Shown one piece after another: positions 8,788-21,659 of a DNA stretch of 64,000 nt. Origin of the DNA: Echiichthys vipera (lineage: Eukaryota > Chordata > Actinopteri > Perciformes > Trachinidae); the NCBI GenBank assembly GCA_963691815.1, contig OY829656.1, positions 2,935,410 through 2,999,409 on the forward strand, in the 5' to 3' direction. The notes beneath the pieces were generated by a model. It was not told the origin of the DNA, did not search any database, and was given only the letters and a program-made list of their open reading frames with translations. How positions within the stretch are numbered: the stretch's first letter is position 1; each line of letters starts with the position of its first letter. A program made the translations under genes and the position numbers.

Positions 8788-11700
8788 AGACGGGACTGGA
8801 TGTGTCCTCCCATTGAAAAGAATAGAGGGAAAGGGCCTTTGTTCCCGGTGAGCAGCACATAAGACACTCATCTAAACGTATCTGATCAAACTGTCACTGG
8901 AGTGAACAACACCCAGATCTCTCCAGGATCCACTCGCCCTGTTGTTCTCACCTGTTACCTGGTTATTTATTATTTTGGAACTGAATGACTCAATGGTGAT
9001 GCCACAACAACTGCTTATCCTCCTTTCCTGAGTTTCCACTGTGGTGGACAAACGGTTCTGACGACACATTTGTTTCTTAAGTGATAAAACGTAAAAACTC
9101 TCACTCAGCTAAACAGAAGCAGTGGTTCCCAAACAGGGGATCAGAGCCCCTTAAATGATGAATCTTTAAAAGACATAGAAGAAGAGAGATCATTAACTAA
9201 TCATTAATTAAAAGGAAAAAAACAACATTTTGCTGTATTCTTTCAGTTTTTAAAACAATAATAATATTAATGTAGTTTTTTTTCTTGTGTATTTTGAATT
9301 TTACCTCTAGAAAAAAACAATTGAGAAGGTAAAATATATTTTTGGTTGAACTGCATTGAACCTGTGATGAGGTTAGAAGAGGCCTGAAAGGATCTGTCTT
9401 GCATAAATACGATATCTCGTAAACAGAGCGACTCAGGTCGTAGGACTCGCCGTACTCGGCCTCTGATTGCCCAGCTTAAATTTAACCAGTCATGACTAAA
9501 GGCCTTTTACTCACCGGGGTCGTGACGAATAAAAGAAACCATACTGTGAAATGTCGACCTGTATTCATACCAGTGATATGCTCAACAGTTAGGCAGTTTA
9601 GGGCTTTTATTGTGAAAGGTACCAACCGAAGGAGTGGGAGTCAAGGATACGTAAAGTCAGAAACTAAAGGTTTAACTTCCTGTGTCTGTGTCACTCTCAC
9701 TCTCATGAGATCTGACAACACAGCTAAGCTAACGTCAGCTAACGTTCACCAGCGCCTTTGATGAATACATTTTATTATTAAATATATAATTCTGTAATGC
9801 TTAATATGACTGTTAGCTGTGTAAATATCTAATGTTGGCAAAAGAAAATAGAAATACACTTTCATCCATCGACATGACGCTCATGACACTTTCAAATTAG
9901 GCCACGCCCAATTAGGAGACCAGCGGTATATGTCTTTAGTCTGGAGGATCTTTAATCGGACTATGGAGCTTCCATTTTGTTTTTTTACATCTGTATTTCG
10001 CGGTGCAAAATCAACCGAATATCAATCTTCTTCTAGAAAAACATTACGTTTCTGAATTGCTGCGTAGTATTCGATTTTGGTGTGAAAGTACGGCATTATT
10101 TCATACAGGGTGATGGTATATCTGCTTGGCCATGGGCCTGACGCACCTCCTACGGTGCCTATGGAGGACTGTGCATGGTAGGGGTATCCGCTTCCCTGAG
10201 CCAGGCCTAAACCTGACCGCATACCAAAGCAGGTTGAGCTGCTGGGTCTTCAGCTGGGGACCACTGTTCTCGGATGTTTCGCCCCTTAGCCCAGAACATC
10301 TCCCAGTGGCGGGGCAGTGTACTAGGGGACGTCTCCCTGACACTCCCTGCAGCTCAACCTATCTTGTTGTTCCCCCCCAAGACGTGTCTCGCCGTCTCAG
10401 CCAGAGCCAGTGGCTTGCTTTCTCTGCTTCTTCTGGCAAAAACAACAGAAGGCGATATATTGATGTGCAAATGAATCGCACAAAAAACAAAAGCCCCCGG
10501 TGTCTAAAGGTCTTTAGTCTTGCAGGAGTTTTACACAAGATGGGTCCTTTTTAGCCGTGATGAGGGGCCATAAGTGAAGAAAGGTCATGAACCACACCGA
10601 CCAAAGATCCAATTGCAGCACGGACCAGACCGGACGGCTCTTAAAACTACATTTGTGAAAAGTTTTGTCCCAGAGAATGTGAGGAAACTGACCCTAATGC
10701 TCATTAAGACTTCTTCTTCTTCTTCTTCTTCTTAAATGACTGTTAATATCAAACGTAAAGAAAAAATATGGTGTTTTGAAAGGATGATGGATGCTATGAG
10801 ACCTAAGATGACTAAAACGAACTGCTGTGTGCAGCCGCAGCAAGTGTCTGACATTTAGATTTGTGTGCCAACAGATGCTCAGCGTGTTGAGGATGTCCGA
10901 ATCATAAGCTGTTTTTGACCAGAGAGGCCACAATAAGCCACAGCGCGGTCCTGTTCCAGAGCATTTAATCACCTTTTTTATGGAGCGCTTGTACCAAAGG
11001 GGATGTTCTTTACTGGGATTATATACAGCATTGATCCTGCGGGACTTTGTATCGTCAGCTGCATCAAAGTGCACACGACAAAGAGCAGTCCTCGGAGGGG
11101 AGGGACAGTATTGCTTTTATGTGGACTTTACCAACATATGTATTGGGTGGTTTGCATATGTTATGATAAAAACAGGAGAAGGAAAAGGAGGTGACCCCCC
11201 ATGTCTCCCTGGAAACCACAACAGTTGGGCTTAATGACCCTCAGCGCCTGCAAGACAAGCTTTATGTTCTCTGCCCGGATGTGATGCGTCTTTTGACCAA
11301 TCAAATCGCCACATTCCTCGCATAATTAACCAACTAACAACTCCCGTGGACGAGAAAATAAGTTGTCACTGCGGTCATAGTGAAACCCTGCTGCTCCAGT
11401 TGCAGAAATGTTCACATTATTACCTGAACTGCAAGTTATTAATATGCTTTTTAAAGAGAGTTTTACGACCACAACACCCAGAACACCACAGAGAACAAAA
11501 CTTTGAGAAACGCAGGTAATAAATCTAAAGGAAAGGTTTTAAGAAATACGGCCGTGCCAACACAGTGCTCTGGGCGCCACTTTGGTGTCATTTTTCAACT
11601 CGCTGGGTATGAGTCTGTTCTCCTTCCCAGGGCGACATGATGATATTAGATGCTAACAGCAAGTGCAAGCCAGGGGTAAGAGCGCCAAACAACCCGTAAG

Positions 11701-11820
11701 GAGGCAGGTCGAGTGGAGGGTGGTGGACTTTCAATCAGGAGATCATGATTCATGTCCAGGTTACAAAGGCACTTATTTTAACAATCACAATCTTTTCCTA
11801 ACCCTCACTCAGTTCATAGG
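8788..11820. other. no gene recognised
   Basis: Mixed unique DNA. A (TTC)n microsatellite lies at about 10711-10733. Reading frames are short and unsupported. The stretch 10130-10450 is GC-richer and open in one frame for 142 codons, but shows no recognisable domain or splice pattern. Confidence 0.5.
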
Positions 11821-11930
11821 GATGTGGCTTGGGAACCGAAGGGTCGCAGGTTCAAGTCCACCGCAGAGACCAAGTATGGAGCGTGGACTGGTAGCTGGAG
11901 AGGTGCCAGTTCACCTCCTTGACACTGGCG
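11821..11930 (+). mobile_element. SINE-B fragment (copy 1)
   Basis: Partial copy of the second tRNA-derived SINE family (SINE-B). It retains the B-box-like ggttcaagtcc and the downstream tggagcgtggactggtagctggagaggtgccagttca body, but lacks the 5' head and the 3' tail seen in the copies at 50.5 and 57.7 kb. Confidence 0.7.
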
Positions 11931-12814
11931 TTTTGATAAAACGGCAGTATATGTACGAACAGTGAATGGGACAGTCTACGAAGTGCTACGGTTGAGCGGT
12001 TGAAAGTCTTCTGCGTCTCATACGGACGCTTGACGGTGCCTTGCGCGTCTGTATCAGACGCCGAAGGCCACTGACCAAGGGGCCTTATCGGACGCGTTAG
12101 AAGTGAAAACGCTTGGCAGTGCCGTTGCATGGTTAAATAATATCAAGGTGTTCTACCTTCAACACCATAGTGAACGGACAATCTTTAATGGATTAGGCGA
12201 TGGTGGGAGAACGACAATGGTTCAAATGTAAATACATTTTAAAGTCTGTACAGGTTTGTCAGGACAGTGGCTGATGAGCAAATCAAAAGAATGGAACGAC
12301 TTCTTTCAGTGTGAATACCTTATTTCCTGTGTGGACGTCACTTAAAGAGAGCACATGTACATTAAATAAGATCAAAGACTGTCACCACGTAGATGCAACA
12401 TCTTTGCTTTGTGCTTTGTTTTTGTACAGAAGTTTCAAATGTAGTTGTTATTCACTGAGCTGCAAAATCATATTTTGTATTAAAGATGATTCGAGACAAA
12501 CTGGATTTCTGCTTCTTATTTTGACCTCACGTGTGAGACCCATACTTTAAAACAGAGTTGACAAAACCTGTGACTTTTCATGATGAACCACCAGCTTCAA
12601 CACAAATGGATCGGTAAAAATAACCCTTGAAAAGCGAAACCAAGCATTTGTTTTTTCTATTTCAGCAAGTTTGATTCAAAAGCACAAGGAATAAACCCCC
12701 AAGGCTATTGTCAGATTTTCCAAAAATACAAGCAAAGTATCAAAAACCTCCATCAAATCTCCATTATATTACAACATTCATTGTGATGCTTACTGGCAGG
12801 TGGTATTGATATTA
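11931..12814. other. no feature recognised
   Basis: AT-rich, apparently unique DNA without convincing coding sequence or repeats. Confidence 0.45.
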
Positions 12815-13084
12815 AGTCAAATCAAATCATCAAATCAAATCAACCTTTATTTATTTAAATGGCGCTTTTCATACAGAAAAGTCTCGCAAAGTGCCAAGTT
12901 ACAGAGATGTACAAAAAAGAGAAACATCAAATAAAATCAGGAGAAGAAAGTTAAAAGAACCCTCAGCCGTGCACAGAGACACACACACATATGTATACGT
13001 TCATTCACACACCTACACAAACACTAGCTGTCACTACAGAGACATGGCCGGGCAGCGAGACCTGAGGTACAGAGGAGTCTAAGG
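12815..13084 (+). mobile_element. dispersed repeat D, copy 1
   Basis: This segment runs from a (tcaaa)n start through caacctttatttattt to gacctgaggtacagaggag, and is present again in reverse orientation at 29933-30216. Shared blocks include tacacaaacactagctgtca and catggccgggcagcgagacc. The ends resemble the (atcaaatca)n terminus of non-autonomous repeats common in fish genomes. A family name cannot be given. Confidence 0.75.
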
Positions 13085-14995
13085 GAAGCAACCTTTGGGG
13101 GGGCCAACCACACTGGGAGAGATCCCAGTCCAAGGTCACAGGGAGCACCGCCACAGAGACCACCCCAACCCGAGAAGACAGGAGCCTCCGCACCAAAGTG
13201 CAGAGCCCCCCGCGGCCAGACCAGAGACAACTCTCAATCTGGCAGCCCCCCTGAAGAAACACTGGAGATTAAAAACTGTTGCCTAAAACAGTAAAGGGTT
13301 AAAATATGGAGGCTAAAAACACGAGGGACTAAAACATAAAAGCATAAAAGCATAGAGGCGAAAAACATGAAATAGAAAATAAAAGCATAAGAGCATAAGA
13401 CATGAGGCCATAAAAATAAATAAAGGCATGAAGGCTAAGTGCCTTGCTCTAGGACAGTTAGGGCGATGAAGAAAGAGAATGTACATAAAATAAAGTTAAA
13501 GAAAGTCTGGCGCTGTAGCCAATTAGAGCAAGCGGCGCATTTAACAGCTCTGACAGCTTTCTTTCATACAGGGGATGTTGTTAGCGGGGAACCATGGCAA
13601 CCACAGGAACCACAGACAATACACGTCGGTGTGAGAGAGAAGATTGCATGGAGGGAATGGCAGTGAAGCCGGGTGTTTATACAAAGATATTAAATATCGC
13701 CCTGACAAAGCGACAGCGTGATGTGTGAATTACGCTGATGGGGATTTAAGTCACACAAATATTTATGTGCGGCGGGGCCACACCTGAGGCAGAGATGAGT
13801 AACAACCGAGGGAAGACATAATAAATGGGCTGAGGAAAACCTTGAAGGGTCAAAGACGCTGTTCTGCAGGGGCGCCCAGCAGCTCCCCTGGCAGAGCAGA
13901 CGCCCCATATACAGAGGGTAAAAGTCCTCGCCGCAGCGGCCCAGGTTTGACTCCGACCTGCTGCCCTTTGCAAGCCTCGTGAGACCGTCCCGATCCCTGA
14001 GCTCCGTCGTATTTTACCCGAAGATCAGTCTGTACGTGTGACGTGTGGCAGAGAAAATTACGTTAAGCTTGCCAAGCGAACATCCAATCAGCGTTGGTTT
14101 TGAGGCAGATTTAAGTGTGACGCATCGAGAAGTGACTGTTCAGTGTAAACAACATCCTTCTCCGGGCTCCTGAAATTGGGCCTTTGATCCGTAAATTCAC
14201 GTTAAACACAAAGGGAAAATCTCCTTTACCCACATGTAGTTTCCTTTCTGAGCTTTGCCTCCACGCTGTTAGCACGTCACACGCTTCAGTCATCTGATTG
14301 GTTGGTTTGGCCCGTATGTTGGTGATAGACAGATGGTTTATCCAATCAGAAACCAGGATTTTCACCCCTTCCCAAAAGTTCCCAGATGCTGAGCCCTTGG
14401 TTAGCCCTCTGCTGCATGTCATCCTCTCTCTTTAGCCCTCATTTCCTATCCTCCAGCTGTACTATTAAATAAAAAAAGGCATAAAAGGCGAAAATTAAAT
14501 AAATAAACAAAACAGTTCTGCTGTCAGGCTGAAAGGCTAACACTGTCAACCCTCTTAAACACATACTGAATATGCCTGGAGGCCATTTAAATTATACTGA
14601 GGCTCAACATTTGGCATAATTAAGCTTTAAGCTTTGATCACTACTAATACAGAAACTACAGAAAAGCAAACTTACAGAGAATACAAGTAGCTTGTAATGA
14701 TAGTATGAGAATATCATTGGGAGACCTTAAAGGTGTACGTCAAGGGAAATGTCCGTCTCTAAAGGAGTCAGTAATTTCCGGAAATATTATGTATAAATTT
14801 ACTTCCCGCCCATCGCTATCGATCCCAGCAGTGGGGACACTGGTACGGTTGTCTCGTTGTAGGACACTGAATTTTTTATTCCTGCTTTTTAAACCAGGTA
14901 TTGTGCTGTTGTTGTTGTTGAATGCAATTTACTCTATGTAATGTGTCAGTCTCATATCTGGACCCTGAGTCTGTGATAAAGTATTGATTGATTTT
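13085..14995. other. no gene recognised; low-complexity tracts and a possible LINE tail
   Basis: At 13285-13440 there is an imperfect repeat of ataaaagcat-type words. At about 14880-14995 the sequence resembles the 3' end of a LINE, ending in aaagtattgattgatt, but the match is too short to classify. The rest shows nothing I can support. Confidence 0.4.
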
Positions 14996-14999
14996 ATAC

Positions 15000-15358
15000 A
15001 ATATGGGTGTAGTGGTTAGCTCTGTCGCCTCACAGTGAGAGGGGTCCTGGTTTGAATCCCGGCTGGGGCCCTTCTGTGTGGAGTTTGCATGTTGTCCCCG
15101 TGTCTGCGTGGGTTCTCTCCGGGTTCTCCGGTTTCCTCCCACAGTCCAAAGACGTGCAGGTGTTCGGTTCATTGATGACTCTAAATCACCCGTAGGTGTG
15201 AATGGTTGTCTGTCTCTGTTCGTCTCTATGTGTCCTATGATAGACTGGCGTCCTGTCCAGGGTGGACCCCGCCTCACGCCCGATGAGAGCTGGGATCGGC
15301 TCCAGCCCCCCGTGACCCCGACAGGGACAAGAGGCTGAAGATGAATGAATGAATGAAT
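15000..15358 (+). mobile_element. SINE-A copy 2, full length
   Basis: Contains the tRNA-like head (tagtggttagctctgtcgcc and ggtttgaatccc), the complete conserved body and a (gaat)n tail, like the copies at 0.6 and 59.7 kb. The reading frames crossing it on both strands are SINE-derived. Confidence 0.9.
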
Positions 15359-16363
15359 GGTTGACAATACTTCATACACTGCTAATGTTAACAGGTGACT
15401 ATTTAGTTAAAAAATGTACAAATGTATTTGATTTTTGTTTTCACAGAGCCGTTATTATATAATTATAGTTTGATGCAACATAAAGGCAACACAGAAATAC
15501 ATAGTATCAACTTTTATACGTTTTATGACGGCTCCCATTCAATCACGCGTAGACTGGAGGGAGACGTCACAGCAGCATTGACGGTACTTTGTCAGATTGG
15601 TCTGTACACTCAGTTGTACTAAGTAGCTTTTCCATTTGAACCCTAAAATGACTTTTTAAAGTGAGCATAAAGCTGTTTAAACGTCTTGTTTATGCTCTCA
15701 TCACGTTTCCCACAGCATGCTGTCGACGCAGACTATCAATCAATCAATCAATCAATACATTATTTGTTGGGGTGAGTGCACATTAATGAACAACGATAAC
15801 AACATATCACTGTAAAAGTGCCGGATTATAGCAAAGATGCTAAATTTCATCTGTAGTCCCTGATAAAAAATAGAAAAAATACTAAATAAATAAATAAAAT
15901 ACAAATAGAAGAGACGAGACACACCGCACAGTACATGACACACTCAGGAGGACCCCAGACCCACACAGGATAACACAATGAAATAAGACGTCATGTGCAA
16001 TCCGGCTGTTAAGTCGCGACGTAACGCCCTTTCAAAATAAGATTTCCGGGTCCAAGCCTCTCCGAGCCTCGGATTTGTACAACGCTGCAGTGCCATGTTC
16101 CCCCTTTGTTTGAACAGATCTGAGTTTAAAAAAACGTCATTGTCATTTTACCCCTTTGTCACCGATGAAAAAGACCTCTAACTGACAAAAGAGTTGATCG
16201 TAATTGTTCACATGTTCCGCCGTTGTTGTCTGTTTGTTTTACAACAGAGCGTTAGGACCCGTAAATCATATTTTGAGAGGGCGTTACGTCAGACTTAACA
16301 ACCGGATATGACACAGTCGAGTCAGTGGTCGCACTTTTGATTTGATTTAAGCCACTTTTTGAG
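15359..16363. other. no gene recognised
   Basis: AT-rich DNA with a short (atca)n tract at 15734-15756 and several poly-A-rich words. Part may be decayed LINE 3' sequence linked to the fragment that follows, but I cannot demonstrate it. Confidence 0.4.
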
Positions 16364-16620
16364 TCGACCTTTAAAAGAGGAATATGTGGGGCGTTCCCTT
16401 ATTGTGGAGGGAAGACTAGTCCAGGTTTCCCCCTACAACAGACGACACATTCTTCCCAAACGCAGTGCGCCTGTGGGGGATCTCCCAGTCTCCTCTGACA
16501 CGAGCCATGGTGCTCAGACCCTCCAGAGTCCTTTTCTTTATGAATTCAGTCACAGGTGGTGGAGCGAGACCATGGAGACTTTTATACACACAACACGCAA
16601 ATCTAAGTGTTTTAAAATGA
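16364..16620 (-). pseudogene. LINE reverse-transcriptase C-terminal fragment
   Basis: The minus strand reads LRFACCVYKSLHGLAPPPV, then RGDWEIPHRRTAFGKNVSSV, the kind of C-terminal ORF2 segment seen in fish non-LTR retrotransposons. The frame then breaks at a stop, and recognisable sequence continues in degraded form to about 16364. It is a 5'-truncated dead copy. Confidence 0.65.
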
Positions 16621-17670
16621 TGGAAACTTAAAAAATTGTGTTTTTTAAGAGTCTTGCAGGTGTGGTAGGAGAAGGGTTTTGTATCCAGAGTCTTTAGGGC
16701 TTTTTTATAGAGACTAACAAATTTTATTTTGTGCAGCTTGAACGAGACGCTCACTCACACACGTAACCAAGCCAAGCGCACCGTGCTCTAAACTGCTGAT
16801 GTTAAATGCACAAACTCCAAATAGCCGATTGATATGAAGATTTATGGACTGCAGTGAAGTCAGCTGGCTGGTTGCCACTTAAATTGCACTTAAAAAAAAT
16901 AAGCGATTCGTTGGCTCTACCCACGGAGGGTCCTGATATTTCTGAAACTCACATCTGACTGAAACTTCAGAGTGTGTTTTTATACTTATTGACTGACTTA
17001 TGCCACATTGAATCACTGTTGCGTAAGCTTGTAAATGTACCGAAAAAAGCAGATTCCCATTATAAAAGAGTAAAAGAGCAGAAGGTTTAACTACTCATTA
17101 AGGGGCATGTGAGGACACACTTTGAATGTTACTGAAAGAGCAGGCAGCTCTTATTATTTCCTCCTCTCAGTGTGACAAAAAAATACAATTGTACATGCAT
17201 CAGTATTATTCATTTGCATTTCCTGCCAGTACTGATCAACTGACAAGTCACTAAACTGGCTCATTTATTTATTTATTCTTTTAAACACAATGACGAGTCG
17301 TGGGGAAGTGTAGGTGAATTACCATTTTGAAAAGTAGAATTAAAAATGTGTAAATGTCCAAAAGACATGTAATGCAATAAAATATTAAAATGCCAGATCA
17401 TTTATTTTTTAACCATGTAAACTACAGGTTTACTTACGAATATTAATGAAATAAAGTACATGAAATGAGCGTGTCTTTATCACAGCCACACGCATGTCCT
17501 GTCCGACCATCAATCACACACACATCGCAAATAAGGTCCTTTCCAGGTAAAGCACGCCGGACACGCCCACAAAGTACAGCTGCTGCTGTTTACTACATGT
17601 AGCTACGTGCTAACAACAGAGGAAATTGTCATATTTGTTGCAAATATGTGTTTTTGAACATTAAAAAATG
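16621..17670. other. no gene recognised
   Basis: AT-rich DNA with short homopolymer runs. Nothing else supported. Confidence 0.45.
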
Positions 17671-17836
17671 AAACATTCATTCATTCATCTTCAACCTCTT
17701 GTCCCTGTCGGGGTCGCGGGGGGCTGGAGCAGATCCCAGCTGACATTGGGCGTGAGGCGGGGTCCACCCTGGACAGGACGCCAGTCTATCGCAGGACACA
17801 TAGAGACGAACAGAGACAGACAACCATTCACACGTT
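17671..17836 (-). mobile_element. SINE-A copy 3, 5'-truncated
   Basis: A reverse-oriented copy containing the (attc)n tail and the 3' half of the body, from cagcctcttgtccctgtcggg-like sequence to tctctgttcgtctctatgtg in sense. It stops at ccattcacac, so the tRNA head is missing. 5' truncation is typical of retrotransposed SINEs. Confidence 0.88.
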
Positions 17837-18708
17837 CTAGTACAAACACAAACTCCATTGATGAAGCTGAAACAGGGAATAATAGGCCCGCTTTAATGCA
17901 CTTAACACTCTGCCTTACATGCTGCTACATCCGAGTGTAGCACTCCCATTGATATCATAAGCACAAAATACAACAGAGCCATGATCGATAAATAATGCAA
18001 ATTATAAATAATGATCTGTGTTAACACCCAGGGTGTTGTTTACTGCGTGGGGTTTGGAAAAAGTGAGAGAACAACCCAAACAACAACAACAACAACAAGA
18101 AAAGGAAACTAAGAGTCACTCCAGCGACTTGAGGCCGTCAAAGAGAAGATCTACTCTCTGAAGATAACAAAACGTTTCCCACTGACAGCAGAGATGCCAA
18201 TGAATCCCAGACACTGTTGAAGATTTTCACCCAGGCGTCTCTTAAAAGACAGATGAGTCAGCGCTTTGATGTATAAACGCACACATAGAAAAGTAATTAA
18301 ATCTGTTTTATCGTTAAATCAAATGAGATGAGATTTAAAATGTGATATATTATAAATATATTAGTGAAAAGACGGATAGAGAGAGAAAATACGTACGAGA
18401 CCGCGGTGAGGTCTGTCCTGTCTCTGGGTTTTCTGTCTTGGGAATTTCTATGTGACGTTGGGGGGAGGGGCGTACGTCCATCTGGCTGATGTTTACCTCC
18501 GAGGAGAAGTGAGGGCCAGAGGCTAGCTGTCACTCAAGAGGCCACGCCCCTAATTATTCATAAACTTTAACCTCCATAATAAAAATAAAATAAAAACTAG
18601 CCTGGTCCCTCAGTGTTGTCATGGAGATCTGATCTAAACACACAGACTAGAATGTTCTTTTGTCCTTAAACAGGTTTAATGATGCTGTGTAAACGGCCTG
18701 TTTAACAT
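17837..18708. other. no gene recognised
   Basis: Contains an (aac)n tract near 18078-18098. No coding or RNA feature seen. Confidence 0.45.
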
Positions 18709-18828
18709 GGGGGTCAATGAGAAACTGCTCTGTTATGAAACCTGCCCCTAGTGGACACTCAGAGAACTGATGTTTATGGAGCTTCCTGATTGGATCAAAC
18801 AGGAAGTTGCTGTGGTGGAGGCTTTTTT
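18709..18828 (-). mobile_element. fragment of TIR element F
   Basis: About 115 bases are the reverse complement of 61962-62071, sharing for example atgaaacctgcccctagtgga and agctccataaac-type blocks. The matching region at 61.8-62.4 kb lies within an element bounded by inverted repeats, so this is most simply a fragment of the same family. Confidence 0.65.
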
Positions 18829-20158
18829 GGGGCGATCCTTCCTACGTGGATTTTGGCGCTCTTATTAAACTGCACCTGATGTCCTTCTGTGCTCCGCATG
18901 TCATTTCTACATTAATAAATACGTGGATTAGATACAAACAGCAGTGCATTGCTGTTTCTAGCTGTCTGTATTCAATGTGAAAGAGGACAGATGATGAGTT
19001 TTAAGAAATACAAACAGAGCGATTCCTTCCTTAGTGCAGAATTAGGATGGTTTCAGCCACACCGTCCTCCAGCACCGACACACACACAGCGCTAAAGCAA
19101 AGTGCGGAGAGAGGAGACCAAACACACACAGCCACTGAAGAAAAAGGGTATTTTTGACTCATGCACACAGTAGAGCTGCAGGGTGACTGTGCAGAATACT
19201 TTACCTACTGCAGAGTTCAAACCTGCAACCCTCTGCATACTGGGCAGTCTCTCACAACACCTGTGTCTTGCTCAAGGACACGTGGACGGCGAGGACGCGG
19301 CCGCCCACCAGAACAGTGGAGAAAGCGAACAATAACAACTACATTTTGCATTTCACCTCTCACAGCACCTTCCAACAGTTGTTTTTTAAAGTACAGTCCA
19401 TCTTTCTGTTTGACTGTGACAGAAGTTTGCATTGATTTGTGTTTTTATCGATCGACACGCAGCTGTGATTGATGTCCGCGCTGACGCAACTGGCTGTTTG
19501 ACTCACTTACTTTGCCGCCCCGGGGGTAGCGTTTTTACACGAGCGGCCGCTATCGATTCGGCCTTCCCACAGTCACACTCAGAAATATCATAAAGAGTGG
19601 ACTCTGCTTTCTTCCAAACACAACAGGACAGCAGGAGAGAAACTTCACACCTACTGTTCTTTTACGCAAAAGAAAGAGAAGATTCTGTGTGTTTGTTTTT
19701 TAACACTTTATTTCCCTGGCAAAGATTTGCCTCCAAAGTGAGGAGGAGGAGTGAGAAAGAGCGAAGGAGGGAGAGACAGAAAGATTAAGATGGGCCATCT
19801 AACTCACTCAACACTGAATCATTGGCTTTTAGCGTTAGTACTATGACGCGAGCCGTGTTATGATGATGAGTCACAGACATGTTGATTATGATGAGTCAGT
19901 GTGTGTGAGGGGGCGTCAGAAAAATAGCGGTGACTTCATCTGTACGACCATTACACCCATTATTTCTTTAAGCGTGTGGCGGCGAGGAGGAAGTGCTGTT
20001 AAATCTTTATTTATGGACAGTGGAGGCAAAGATGGACCCCGTCAGACACACAGACACTCGTGTTCACACGCTGGAGGCAGACATCATTTCATAGGCTGAG
20101 TTTAAGACGTGTTGACAGTTGCCATCAGGCTATAAAACATTTAAACGTCCAACAAATG
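18829..20158. other. no gene recognised
   Basis: Short frames only. A segment near 19220-19300 (tgcaaccctctgcatactggg, cttgctcaaggacac) vaguely resembles a reversed tRNA-SINE head but is too degraded to call. Confidence 0.4.
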
Positions 20159-21500
20159 CTAGCACCTAAATGACCAAACATTATTCATCATTGCTTTCCA
20201 AAACAGCCCATAGCAGCCATGGGCGTATCCTGAGTCAACAGGCCCCTGGGCTCGGACATGTAAGAGGCCCCCCCACGTGGGAACAAGGGAAGTGGCTGTG
20301 GTGGCTGGATCCTCAGGTTGATCAGGAGCTCCTGCACTCTGAATAGCTTTGACAACTGCTGCTGAGGCTTCTGTGCGGGGGACATGCTTCCTTCTTTCAA
20401 TGAGTGGAATTAAAAGTGCCTTTCCCAGCTGCCCCAGGAACACCCTCCTCTCGTTCTGCTTAAGAGACATCCAGGTCGGGTTGATCTGTCTCCAAATCAC
20501 AAAGGCATTGTAGGAGGAAACATCAATGATGTTGTGGAAGACGACCAGGGGCCAGCGGGCAGTCATCCTTCTGCAGCTGTATGTTCCAATCACCTTATCT
20601 AGGTTGCCCACACCTCCCTTGTTGCGGTTGTAGTCTAGGATGATGACTGGCTTCCTGTCCTCACGATGGCTAACGTCACCGTCTGCGTGCAGTGTGCTCA
20701 GAAGAACTACATTCTTGTTTTTCTTTGGGAGGTAAGAAACTAGAGTGGTGGTGGGCGTGAAGAGAAAACCTCTCTCTCCTTTGACGCAAGCAGTGCAGGT
20801 GGGAGCTCAGGCTTGTTCTTTCGAACTGTACCAACCATGGTGATCTTCCTCTTCAGGAGCTGCTGTCCGAGTTCATAAGATGTGAAGAAATTGTCACGTG
20901 TCAGATTGTGACCCCCTCAGTCCCTCTGTCACATCAAGCACAGCTCGCATCCCCTGGTTCTTCTCTGGGCGTCCACTGGTCGGCTTCCCGGTATAGACTT
21001 GCATTTTCTAAGCATAGCTTGATTTGGCATCGCAAGCCACCCATGACTTCATCTCATATTTTGCTGGCTTGCTTTTTTTCTATTGCTGGTGTGATAAACA
21101 GGTAGAATGTAGAGACAATGTCATGGGCATGAGAAACGGCATACCTTGTGGGTCCCGGGGTCATGTTTATGACGTTTTGTTCTGCGTGCCTGCCGTGTTG
21201 GTCACATGCTGCTGAGGACCATGTTATCCTGCCAAGTCTCTCTTCCAGCTTCAGGGTTTTCTTCTTCTTCTGAAGATGATTCCTCATGCTCTGGGTCGTA
21301 TTCCTCCCCATCTTCTTCTTCTGATGCATCCTCCACTTCCTCTTCTGAATCACAGTCGTCTCGCTCTAGAGCCTCTTCAGCGTTGTAACGCACACTCAAG
21401 GCTTCAGCACAGACAGAGTTCAGGGCCCTGTCGTCTGCAGCACCTTTATGATCTCTGCAGTCTGCGATAACACCTGTGTGTTGTTTACGTCTGCTACTGT
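20159..21500 (-). pseudogene. piggyBac-derived transposase (PGBD-like), broken
   Basis: Reading the minus strand from about 21.5 kb down, an acidic N-terminal segment of the PGBD type (DSEEEVEDASEEEDGEEYDP, upstream of the catalytic domain) is followed by stops and frameshifts. Then come TRDNFFTSYELGQQLL, KNKPELPPALL and NRNKGGVGNLDKVIGTYSCR with the following RRMTARWPLVVFHNIIDVSSYNAFV, which belong to the DDE transposase domain (DDE_Tnp_1_7 family). The large central part of the catalytic domain between the acidic region and DNFFTS is missing, and the cysteine-rich tail is degraded. The gene cannot encode an active transposase. It might be a decayed autonomous element or a decayed domesticated PGBD copy. 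Confidence 0.85.
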
Positions 21501-21659
21501 CTCGTTCACGTCTGCTACTCATTGATCTGAGACGGATCAAAGGCACAGCAGTCCGTGAGAAGACCCCATGATCTGTCTTGTTACGTCTGCGACTGATTAA
21601 AACAACTAAACATTGAAACATTCTGTGGTTTGTAAATAACTCTGTGACCTTGAGTTCAA

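Noticed and set aside
16416..16754. Intact host gene on the minus strand
   Set aside because: The recognisable part is a LINE C-terminal segment followed by a frame break.
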